Below are positions 21,311 through 33,700 of a stretch of DNA of 64,000 bases, piece by piece. The position numbers and the translations under genes were made by a program. The notes below the pieces were generated by a model. That model did not search any database and was not told the DNA's origin. It saw only the letters and a list, made by a program, of their open reading frames with translations. The first letter of the stretch is position 1. Each line of letters starts with the position of its first letter. Origin of the DNA: Capitulum mitella (lineage: Eukaryota; Arthropoda; Thecostraca; Pollicipedomorpha; Pollicipedidae); contig CP099839.1 of the NCBI GenBank assembly GCA_030062745.1, forward strand, positions 4,573,115 through 4,637,114, in the 5' to 3' direction.

Positions 21311-23857
21311 GTGATGAAAAGTGGGAGGGCTGCGCTAATACCTCCCCCCACTGCGGAGTTCCCACATTACTGCTACATAATGTTGCTCATGATGTTTTTG
21401 CCTTGAGATTCTCTTGCCATGGAAATTACTGCATGTACGAAAATAATGTTTGGTCACTACAACGATTCCATTATGCTGTTCCAACTTTGAATTTCTCGAA
21501 TATTGCGAACAGAACTGCCTTCCAATCATATCCGTTACGTGGAAATGTGTCAGAAGCGGCGTTGCGATTTTGCCTTGGGAAAAGAGTCGCATGATTCCGC
21601 CTAATTACGCGACATGTTAACCACAGTTTTACTTACCTCACCTCCCAGACAGCGTTATCCCTTTTGTCTCTCCCGCGCCGCAGTGGAACCATGGTCTGCC
21701 TGGATCGCAAACAAGATTGCAATGGTGGTTCAGCTGATGGTAAAGACTAGACTGTTGTATTGCGGACGAAGCTTTAAGTTCAGCTTTAGGACTTTGGGAA
21801 AATAGAAAATATTCGGTTTGGACTTGCTGGGAGACGTTCAGGTTAGTCGAGTTGACTACATTATTAAACAAAATAAGGATGACATTATGAATGTGTGGTT
21901 TAATTTGGTTTTGGCATTTAAGAGCACTTGATGAACAGAAACGTATCGGACATCATCCGGCAAGGATGGACCAGGTTTTCCGAAAGGATCAGTTTTGGCG
22001 ACAGTCCCCACTGACGTTTCGTCTCACTGCATAGATCAAGAAAATGTTGGGCCTGGAGATGGATGGTCTGAATCGAGATGTCTTCCACATTTTCTGGTTT
22101 GGGACATTTTATTTTCAGTGTTACATGAAGAAAACGTTTCGAAGAGGGTAAATCCTCTGACCACACACCCACTTTGAAATGTTCCATAAATTGTGCAGAG
22201 CATCCGTTCATCGTGGCGGCCGGCCGTCTGATAGGGGTACAAGCGTTTTTCTGAACAATATCACCGGTAGCTTTGGTTAAGAAGAAAAACAAGAATGAAG
22301 TATCAACACTGAGCAGGATGTAATCCACCCACTTTATGTAAAATAAAAATTCCCTGGTTCGTGACAGTCGCGTTTATTTGACTTCGCTTGAGAATGTGGC
22401 ACAGGATGGTCGCACTGCAATACCCAACAGCCAGCCTGGAAATGTCGCCATTGCCAATTCACAGCGCATAGAATATCGATGTCATCGCTAAAACTAAGGT
22501 GGTATACATTTGGGACCCATCTAGTTTGTTGGTTACCGAAGTTTTGTGTATTTAACGATTTTTGGTTCGTGACAGCCAAGGGATACGGTCCTGAAGTCAC
22601 CAGAATTATCACCCTATTGGCTTAAAACTTCATGGTTTGGGACGCATCCTTGCTTATTGCATTGCATTGCACTGCACTGCATTCACATTCAAGTTCATCC
22701 TCAGGACACCGAGGATATTAAAGCATCTGTCGCAATGGACAAGTGGAAGGAATACGGGGGTTAAAAGAAACGGATTATATGGGCAAGGATGAACTTGCGG
22801 CAAGGATGTGAGGCTGTGATGTGATGTGATGTATTGGGCAGACGGGAAATGGGCGCAAGGTGAATTTGGACAAGTTATCTGGAGGCACTGCAGCCATGAT
22901 AAACTGCGCCGACAGACCGGCAGAAGAATTAGGAAAGAAAGGTAAGGATCACATAAAATTAGTGTCAGGATCCTCTTGAACTCTCTTTCTAACGAAGCTT
23001 CTATTTCTGCTTTCGTCTTCCCGGTTCTCTTGTTCCAAGAAAACAACTCACTGTAATCAATGTTTTGTTAATAAAAGCTCCCAGTGCTTTATTGATTGTT
23101 ACTTCTTGCTGTCGTGGCATATGATTTTACCCTCTTCACGAGGCAAATGACTGGACGCAGTTCATAAATCGTTCAAGCTCAAATACAACAAGTTTGATCA
23201 CAGCATGGTTGCATCTTTCCTACTCAAACAGCCGACGACACAATGAAACCATTTCTTCTAAAAGTGTGCCGCTGAAGCACACAGTCCAATTTCATTACCA
23301 CTGGACCGGCAAACTTCGCCATCTAGCAGAAACGAAGAGCATGAAGTTTTGCAATCAGACAGGATTTGCTTCTTACATCCTAATCCTTTCGCACTGGACT
23401 GTAGTCCATTGGCTGCTGTGGAATACAGCATCTGAATGAATGGTCTGCCACAAGGACCCTCGAGGTACCCGTGGTTCTCTTAAGCAATTTCGAGCACGTA
23501 GGATAGTGCCCCTATAACAGGTGGCAAACTTTCCCAGACGGAGGCTGACTGGCCTGTACCGATACAAGACACGCCCCTAGGGGTGTCAGCCAGTCAACCG
23601 GCCGGCGTCGGGAGGTCATCTCCGGCCGCGACGTCATCACAGCTAGAACCCGGCAGGCCGACCGCGGCCCGCTCCACCGCTCACTGGAGAGACACATGGG
23701 GCAGCGGCGGCGGCGGTCGGCCTCACACAAGCACACCGGGGCGGCGGTAGCGCTCGGCGTCCAGTGGAGGCCGACCGCCGGTATAATGTGGACCCCTCCC
23801 CACACACGCATGAGCACACCCCACCAGGGCACGGCGGCACGACGCGAGGCTTTCCGG
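21311..23857. other. intergenic, no feature seen
   Basis: Downstream of the SLC39A13 stop codon. Short open frames here resemble no family I know. Confidence 0.5.
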
Positions 23858-24036
23858 CTAGTGCTCAAAGGCCACCGTGACGGCCAGCATGATGAGCACG
23901 CCGGCCAGCATGCAGCCGCCCTGCTTCAGGCACTGGAGCGGCTCCCGCTCCTTGCAGACCTCCGGCAGCACGTTGCCCAGCGCGATGTGGATGAAGCCGC
24001 CGGCGGTGAACGGCAGGATCCAGGCGGTGCGGTCCC
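23858..24036 (-). CDS. SLC39A13: SLC39A13 exon 6 (C-terminus)
   Basis: Reads [18 protein letters not shown], then a final helix, ending VAFEH and TAG. Acceptor cccgacag. Confidence 0.93.
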
Positions 24037-27000
24037 CTGTCGGGCAGACCACACATCGTCACCGACCAAGTGAGAGGCATGTGGGCCTCCGACCAAAGGT
24101 GGATTGTCACAAATGGCTCCCGTTCTTAGCAGCCACACGCAAGCTGCGCCCCCCCCCCCCTTCACCTTCCCAGCGTCCAGTGGTTCGACCTGTGTGAACA
24201 GCAGGATCAAGTCCAAGAGGATGTAATCTTGAGCACGGTGGTCTGATAGCATACATCCGGTGCCGCAGACGGAAAAGTCCTCCATATCGCCTGCTCTCGC
24301 CGGCCGAAAGGCTTACGCTCGCCGTCGACCGATAAGATATTCATCGGTTGTCGGCCGGCAACGCAGCAGCACACGGACAACATCGCACCACTTCTACACG
24401 CGGACTCTTCAGCTGGTCCGTCTGGAGAAGTCAGTCGGTCCAACGCAACCAGCCCATTACCATTCCCACAGTTTTACCAGACCCCCAAAGGCAACAGAAG
24501 TTGCGTGCTAGTGGTTACGAGCCCTATTTGACGCACCATTAACTCCCAGGTTCATTCGCAGACCAACCACTTAGTCAAAGGATCCTAATGGGTTTTTTGG
24601 CTTTGGTAAGGATGTGAAGTGCTCTGTTACACAGTGAACTGATATATTCACTTGGTCTGTGCTGTCTTCAAATGGTGACAACGTGGATGCGGTAATAAAG
24701 CATCTTTTGACCAGCTCCTCCGGAAACTTTTTAAGAGCGCCGACACGTTGCAAGACTTTCCGAGACTTCGAAGCCTGCCTAGAGCGTACTCGAATGTCTG
24801 TCATGAGATCTGCAAATCAGAATCCACGCCCACGCTCCTCAAACGGTTACAAGTTTATGGTGTGACCCGGTTTGACCTCTTAGCCCTTAAAATGGAAGCA
24901 AGCGAACACTGATATTATCCCAATTCCTCAAAAATATAAAAAAAAATAGGAAAATACACTAGCTTTCAATCTGCATTGCGTTCATCTTCACATCTGTATT
25001 AGCTGTCCATATCACTGTTTTTTCTGAGCTCTAAGAGTGGCGGAGGGATGCTTCGCCTATCAGGTTATGTACGCGGGTTATATAAGCTGCTATATAACAG
25101 ACTCAAGGACACCCTTGCACGATAGGTGATTAAACGGCCTAGGCCGTTCTGGTACTCAGCGTAATCAACCCCATCGCCTAATCGGTCACATGTTACATCT
25201 TGCGTTCCGTCAGATACGACCCTATCATTTGTATGATCTTACATGACTCCGTGTGCTACTCAATAACATGTTTTTAAAAGCATGTTTAGCCATTGACAGC
25301 GTGAATGGTACAACAACAAAAACGTTCTGGTACCATTTTGCCTTTCTTACACATTTTCTTGCAAATCGGCGCCATTTTACAAAGGGAAAAACGCAAATAA
25401 ACCGCCGCGACCCGAACCTTATTGTGGCTTCAGACTGTTTTTAATCTTTCCGGACTTTTTCATCCTTCGGTGGTTTTAACTATTCAAACTTGCATCCATT
25501 TGGCAAGGGGTTTGGGAGTCCATGGCGTGACATCGTTTCCCCTTTCTATTCAGGTTGGGTTGCCATGAAGCGAATGCGCATTCCTTTCATCCGTCCTAAG
25601 ACTGGGAAATTTTCATATCTCTCGCATATCTGTGCTTGCAACCGATCAGTACCTACAATGACAGCTGTAACTGTAACTGAGACTTCTGGGTTTTCAAGAA
25701 CTTTATCATTAACCATGAACTGTCGCCCCCCCCCCCCCGACGGCGTGCTGTGAAACTCCCGGGAGGAGAAGGACGACCCCTATCCCAGGTCTTAGGCATG
25801 TTATGTAAGTTGGTGCAAGCAATTTCAAGCAGCACTCGAATGATCAGCGATTAGACGCAGGGTCAACGCTGACACATGGTACGTCGTGATTGGATTATGT
25901 CTGCTGGTCGCATGTTAAGCCACGTCTCGGCGTTTTCTCTTACCTAACGCTTTGGGGTCGTCGGCCAGGAGGGCGCTGACAGCACCAACCACGCCCAGCG
26001 TAGCCGTCGCCAGCTGCGCCTTAGCCGCTTCCCACCGGCCAAAGCCTGCGGTGACACGCATGCGTTATGATCGTCATCATCGCGTAGCATCTGAACATCA
26101 CATCTTCACATACTCGATCCCTGTGCAGTACACATCTCAGGTTACAGGTGACCATTGCAGGAGTCGGCTGAGTTCACTGTATCGCCCAAACAACGAAGAA
26201 CAGTCAGCTGCGCCCACTATCTGGCTCAGGAGTGGAAAAGCAGATACGTAAACTCAAGAGCCCCGTGTTCACGCCTCACATCACCCAGACCGGCATTCAC
26301 AGGGCCGTTTGCCCCCTGCTCAACGAAGGTTCCCAATGGTGGCCCTCCTCCCCGCCTAGCCTACAAGAAAGTCCCGTGTTCGGGAGTTCTAAGACCGTAG
26401 CTGACGGACCTCCGGTCTCGGGCGGCAGTCTCCACCACTCACCGGACTTGAGGAGAATGGCGAAGTCTCCGACCTCGTGCGGCACTTCGTGGATCAGGAT
26501 GGCGAACGTGGTCAGCAGGCCGATCCTGGTGCTGGCCAGGAAGCTGCCGCCGATGGCCAGGCCGTGCGTGAAGTTATCCACGCTGTTGGCCAACAGGTTC
26601 AGGTACCCGGCCACCTGGTGAGGAGCCCGTCTTAACACAGTATTACGTATTGCACACGAAGTGAAAATGTAATCTGCCTTACCTGAGCCCTCCAGTGACT
26701 CTCAGGTGCATCGTCTCTCAGTCCTCGCGACCTCCCCGCGAGACCCGGCTACCAGTTTTCTCTGACCTCTCCGCCGCGTCTGACCCGCCAGTCATCACTG
26801 CCTCTCCGCTATATCAAAGCCGTCAGCCTTCGCTTCCCTCGGCTGCATCAGACCCGTGTGCCGTCGCCGCCTCTCTGTCGTATCAGACCCGTCCGCCGTC
26901 GTTTCCTCTCCGCTCTGTCGCAGCCACCAGCCGTGGCTGTCTCGCGGCGGCGGCCGTACGCACCTGTTTGACGGGCGGCCTCTCGACGGCGGCGGTCGGG

Positions 27001-30000
27001 GCGGCCGCCGCGCCCGTGACCGTGCCGTTCGTGGTCGCGTGCTCTGCCACCGGCTGGTGGCGCCTCCTCAACGCGGCGCCGGCGTCGGCCGGCGGCCGCT
27101 GCGGCTGCGGCGACGCGGCCGGCTCGGCCGGCTCCTCCGCCTCCGACACGGTCTGGCTGAACACCATCTCCAGCAGGACGAAGAAGAAGACGCCGGCGAT
27201 CACCCAGAGGCCGACTCGGATCTGCTCCGACTCGCCTGCAGCAGAGCCCGCGACGTCTGAGACACGCTGGGGTGTTGAGACGCCGGGCGGCGCTGAGACC
27301 ACGCCCGTACTGAGACGCACGGCGGTACTGCGACACACTGAGGGACTGAGACAAACGGCGGTACTGCGACACACTGAGGGACTGAGACACACGGCGGTAC
27401 TGAGACACACTGAGGTGCTGCGACACAATGAGGTACTGAGACATACGGCGGTACTGAGACTCATGGAGGTACTGAGACACACGGCGGTATTGCGACAATC
27501 GGCGGTACTGAGACACACTGAGGTGCTGCGACACAATGAGGTACTGAGACATACGGCGGTACTGAGACTCATGGAGGTACTGAGACACACGGCGGTATTG
27601 CGACAATCGGCGGTACTGCGACACACTGAGGGACTGAGACACACGGCGGTACTGCGACACACGGCGGTACTGAGACACACTGAGGTACTGAGACACACGG
27701 CGGTACTGCGACACACTGAGGGACTGAGACACACGGCGGTACTGCGACACACGGCGGTACTGCGACACACGACGGTACTGAGACACAATGAGGTACTGAG
27801 ACACACGGCGGAACTGAGACACACGGCGGGACTGAAACACGCGGCGGGACTGAGACACACTGAGGTACTGAGACATACGGCGGTGCTGCGACACACTGAG
27901 GGACTGAGACAGACGGAGGGGCTGAGACACACGACGGTACTGACACACTAAGGCACTGAGCATAGGCGCAATCTACGCGGAGGCTGCGGGGGACATGTCC
28001 CCGCAGTTTTCCAAAAGTGGTGGTTTGTCCCCTAATTTTTAAGGTATAAAATAGATATTTCCCATTGCCGACATAATTTCTTCAATTCTGAAGTCTAAAA
28101 AAAGGGATTTGTGGTGTTGCTTGCAGAGCAACGCCCGAAAAAGGTGATTTTTATCCCACGCCTTACCTAGTTTTGGTGGATTTCAATCAGCTTTCCCCAC
28201 CTCCAATTTTTGAACCGAGCCTACACCCCTGTTACTGAGACGCATGGTGGTAGTGAAACACACAGCGGTATTGATGCACCCAGCGGTACTGGGACACACA
28301 GCGGTACTGAGACACACGGTGATACTGTGGCACACGGCGATACTGAGAGCTGGGGAAGTACCGAGAAGCACGGCTGCTCTCAGGGAAACAGGAGCACCGA
28401 AACTTACGGCAACAATAACAAGCTATACGGTGATACCGCGACATGCATCAGCAATGAGACCCAAGGTCATACTGAGACGTGGCAGTGCTGAGACATATTT
28501 AGGGAAATCGTAGGACTGTATCATTGAGTGCGCGCCAACACGTTTTCGTTACGTTTCGCTCAATGTCTGGTGAACAGGGACGTAGCCAAAGCATGGGGTC
28601 CATGCCCCCCCCCTGAACCAAGCCGGTCTACGCTAGATATAGAGCGATTTCGCACGAATACGGAATAGTGATCATATATATGTTGCGGAAACAAACATTA
28701 CGTGTATTCCTGTGGGTTAAATATGAGGTAAATTACGTAAAGTCCTTCCTTTTTCCTATAAGCTTAGTCATATGCCAGTGGTATATAACAAAATTTGACA
28801 TTTGCCCCCCCCCCCCAAATTCTGGCTACGTGCCTATTTGTGCGTGAATGGATTCGCAGCTGCACGGATGTACTGAGGAAAACGGCAGCATATACCTATG
28901 CAACTGCGCAATGCTTCGAACGTCGGCGTTTGTCAGTGAATCTCATTCCCCTCACGGAGAAGTACTCATGACATTCGTCGCGAAGGATCGTTTGTCTGCC
29001 GCCTTACTCTGTGTGTGCCGCATGGCCTCCGGCAGCAGGTGGAGAAAGACATCTCCCAATAACCCTCCGACGGCGAAACTCAACAACAGCCGGAGCCGCC
29101 GCTCGCCATCTGTGGACACAAGGACCGAGCAGTGAGCGCAGAACCGGGCAGCGCGCTCTACAGAACACACGAACCGAGCTGTGGGCAGGAGCAGAACAGT
29201 GAACTTATGGAGCACACGAACCGAGCAGTGAGCGCAGAACACACGAACCGAGCAGTGAGCAGAAGCAGAACAGTGCGCTTACAGAACACACAAACCGAGC
29301 AGTGCGCGCAGAACAGACCAGCGTTCGTACAGAACACACGGACAGCGCGGTGTGCCGTTCACCGCCTGTCAACACACGGACCACGCAGAAAAGGGCAGAG
29401 GGCTTACAGACCACACGGACCCCGCAGTCAGCCGCTCAACATCACACAACACATGGCCCGAGCCATCAACGCTGCGCAGGATGGCAGCATTCCCAACGCG
29501 ATCGGTGCCAACGCCGAGCTCGTGACCGGCCCGGCGTGCATGAGTCACGACGTGTCAAATGCGGACCGCAAACAGATGCCGCGTCAGCAGTCCCTCTGTC
29601 CATACTCCAGACACGGCCCAGCTCAGCTGCGGCCCCAGCGGCCGCGCCGCTCGACTCTCGATCCCCGCCGGGCGCTGCGCAGTGCGGCCGGGCCGGGGCA
29701 GCCCCGCCTCCGCAGCAGCGCGTCCCCGACACGGCACGGCGGCGCCGCTGTTTTGCTCGCGTGACAAAGGTCGCCGGCGTCACCGCGGCTTTGTCGCGCG
29801 GACGCCGGAATGTTTTTCGCCCCGCGCGGCGATGTCCGGCCGGCTGTGTTCGGAATTTGCCGGCCTCGTTTCCGCCGCGCGAGCGGACAGCCGCAGCGGC
29901 CGTGATTGGGCGGATGAATGCTTCCGCCGCGGCGGCGATCTCTGGCGCGATGATGCAGCGGGCGGGCGCGCAGGACGGCCGCTGCTGCCGAGCTCTGCGC

Positions 30001-30639
30001 AGTCAGCACGGCTGCCCGAGCTGGCGGTGTCCGCAGGACCGGCTCGGACGGCTGTCTGTTGTTAGAGGAGTCAGTACTGTCGGAGAGCTCGTCCCGTGTG
30101 TAGACGGAGAACGCGACAACGTCACGATTGTTAAAAGAGCCAGTTTCAGGGGTGTCAATTTGCATTCTGTTCGAGGGACCATGGCCCACCCAACACTGAT
30201 CTTGGCCCCTCCAAAGCTTATTTCGTCCCCTCCAATATTTTATGCCGGTTTTCACAAGGGAAGTAGGCCATAATAACAAAAAACAACGACCGATAGATAA
30301 CAGATATGCAGAAAGTATGGAATACGCATGAAATGATTCAAACATTTAGAAAACAGAAAGTGACAAATTTTGTGGTATGACGGGACACAGAGTTCAGGGG
30401 CGTTGTTTCCTGTACGCCTAGAAGTGTTTGTAACAACGTTGCTCTGGGCCTTACCTTTTTTGGAGAGGGAACAAATATTAAATCACAATTGTGTACAAAC
30501 AACCAAGAATCATGAAATTATTACAACAGACTTATGGTACAGATATCTACATAACGTATCCATCTAAATCTTGTCTATCTAAGCAAAGAAATTAGTAGTC
30601 TATATTTGTATCCACCAATCTGTTTATCGATATATGTTC

Positions 30640-30699
<60 letters not shown>

Positions 30700-30742
30700 A
30701 GGAGGTACTATGCTATAGGTGGATATGTATATCCAGCTATCC

Positions 30743-30785
<43 letters not shown>

Positions 30786-33700
30786 CGTTAGTTCACTACA
30801 AGACATCACGGCGGCCAAGCCGAGCGTGCAGACATTTCGGTTGCGAAACGTTGAGCTTGCAAGCTCACGGCACGCGGCGCTCTTCTCAGAAACCGTATCA
30901 GAAGTTGTTCTGTGGGAAAACCGGCTGATGTTGCCCGAGATATCGCTCAGAAAGCTATAAATCCTGAGTGTATACATACACGAGGAGATATGCCATTTTC
31001 CGCTTCATAAATGGCGACAAAAGAACTCCAAAATTGAGTTGGCCAAAATAAAGTGGCCTAATTCCGTTGAGGAGTCCACATTCCGGGGGAGGTTAACTTG
31101 TTGGGCCCTGGGCTCACCCCCCCCCCCATTATTTACAAAAAACGACATCCCTGGCCAGTAAGTGTAGACGTTGTAGACCAGGACAGCGGAAGACTGGATT
31201 GAATTCTGGCAACATTTGGCTTCTCTTCGCGTCATAACCCGCGAAAATTTGCCCGAAACTTTATCAATAAATGAAATGGATGAAACACTGAGTAACGTCA
31301 TTGAAGTGCGTTCTTTTTCACTTCGTCTTCCTCAGGACCAGACGGCACTGCAGCTCCACTTGCGCAGGTCGTTCTTGGGCTCCGCAGCTCTCACTATGTG
31401 AAGGAGATTTACGACACCTTTCTTGCCCATCCAGAGGCTTCAGACGACTCGACTGACAGCATGGGAAGCCGTATAACAACCCTCGAATATTGCTAGATTT
31501 GCAACGCGTCACAGCCCCGTCCGTGGATTCATCTTTAACTCTGTCCGGGTCTCTGGTTTTGTTCTCTGGTTCTCACGTGCATGATGACCAGCTGGAGGTT
31601 ATGGAGATGTGCGCAAATGTTAGTAAAAATATGTGAAAACCACCGTGGCATTGCTCGGTCAAACACCTTCGTGTGACACATCGGAAGCTTCACACAATCG
31701 GGGACTTCTGCTGTCTCGGAAAAGGGAGCCAAGAAGTCCGGTGTCTAAAGCTCACTGAGCCGCGGGGCTCAGGTTGGAGCCTGATAGCGCAGGTTCCCCT
31801 TCCCGGTGACCTGCGTCTCGTCCTCTCGAGAACAGTGGGGACAGGCAGGAACGTTACGGTCGCTGCGTGCCGCTACCTGTCTCCGCCGTAACCCCGAGAG
31901 TTTCGCCACGTTTCGCGCACGAGTCAGTGGCAGTCGTGATCTTTCACAGGTCCGCCAACGTCGGAAACACTTCACCGCCGGCTCCAGCACGCGTTCACTC
32001 CTCGACCGTTCGGCAATTCACTTCGAGACATCGAGACATCTGATACGGCAAGCCGAGCGTGCCGACACTTCGGTCAAAAAATGTCGATCTTGCAAGGTCA
32101 TGGCAGGCCGTGCTTCCTCAGAAACAGTATCAGAAGCTGTTCTGTGGGAAAACCGGCTGATGTTGCCAGAGTTATCGCTCAGGAAAATTAATAATCCTGA
32201 ACCACGTGTGCCTGGATAAAAATAAATCGCTTCTGACTTATCGCTCTCTAGATCACAGAAGACCGCTCCGGTCGCGCAGTGACGCGTTGCCGGATCCCCA
32301 CCTAATTTTCCTCGTTCTTAGGAGTTAAATCATTGGACTTCCCTTGATTCGAGCAAGCGCTCCTTTTAAGAGCGGCGAGGGTCCTCGCCTGCAGCTGGGA
32401 CGAAAACGACCGCTCAAACAAAGCTACTTTTTGCTCTGCAATCCGGTCGAGGCAGGTTTCCCTCGTCGGCGAAGACAAAAAACGTTCGGTAAACAAATCT
32501 CTGCTTCAGAACACGATCCTGTTGACTCCTTATATCAGCACTCATCTTCATTTGCAACTGATGTGTTCTCTACCGCAAACAGCGTACCCGAACGGGGACA
32601 ATACCACACCCAATGGTCGAGTTTTATCGCCTTTTTGCAGGTGCCCGCGCAAACATACTGCCAAAACCATACCCGCAAACGTTCTTTTTCAGTTCTGGTT
32701 TCCTCACATTGAGGCAAAATTGGTGAGCTCGTATATGGATATGGTTAACAAGTTTCCGAACACGTGGCGATTAATGCCGTTGCTATCCAAGGTCCCTTTG
32801 CTAAGAAGGATGGATTTTTCTCATTTCAGCAGGCGCCAAGAAAATAACTTTTTCAAAATGTCTGGAAGATGAACAACGATTTTGTGTCAATTCGTTTCAC
32901 GTAACGTTCATCGGTTCCATATACTTAGCACTGATGGAGCTTTTGCCCTTCTCATAGTTTAGCTGCATAGCTGAGGCAGATTTAATAATTTTCCTTATGG
33001 GTATGTCGAATCGTTTATATTATTATCTACTTTAGCGTGTCACATCTGTAATTCTTTGCATTTTCTTTTGTTCTTTGGAATGTGCAACCAAGCACGTAGC
33101 CAGGATTTTTCTCAGAAGGGGATGGCTCAGGAGGGGGATATCAAATTTTGTCATATGCCACGGGAGTATGATGAAATTTACAGGAAAAAGTAACATGCAA
33201 TTGACTTTCTGTAACTGACCTCATGTTTAATGCGCAGGAAAAACATATAATGTTTGCTTTTGCAGCATATATGTGGTCCGGGTTCTGTATTCCTACGAAA
33301 TCGCTAAATATCTAGCGTACACCGCTTGGCTCAGGGGGGAATGGCCCCCATGTCCTCTTCGCTACGTCTTTGTGTGCAAATGTCATTTTGTGAATTTGCT
33401 CCGAATGATTTACTGTGAATGATGTTCGGATCAGAGTCCGTGTAGGCAGAATCTGATGATATGACCTGATTTAATTTGACTCTGCACATCCGACTGTGCA
33501 ATGCCAGGTAACGGCCGAATTCGAGGCGAAAGTTGATCGTGCTGCGAAAGACAAGATCGACCGTGTTATGGCCAGCATGACCTTCTTTGGCCAAATACCA
33601 GCTGACCCGCATGTCAACCAGCAGCGCCGAGGCGACCCAAACCCGTCTTGGGAACGCAGAAGCCAGCGCCTTCTCCAGCGGACTGCGGCTGAACACGGTT

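Larger units (their letters stand above)
30145..31160 (+). repeat. dispersed family copy B
   Basis: Same order as copies A and C: gtgtcaatttgcattctg, catggcccacccaacactga, aataacaaaaaacaacg, then at 31043 ccaaaataaagtggcctaat. It is expanded by two TA tracts and by the 157-bp repeat at 30811. Confidence 0.75.

Noticed and set aside
22654-23046. 130-codon minus-strand open frame starting MFSWNKRTGKTKAEIEA
   Set aside because: It has no recognisable domain, ends in simple repeats, and has no splice or neighbour context.
26695-27963. Long open frames of 349-418 codons on both strands
   Set aside because: They arise from an 18-bp repeat unit that keeps several frames open. The only real coding part is SLC39A13 exon 3 on the minus strand.
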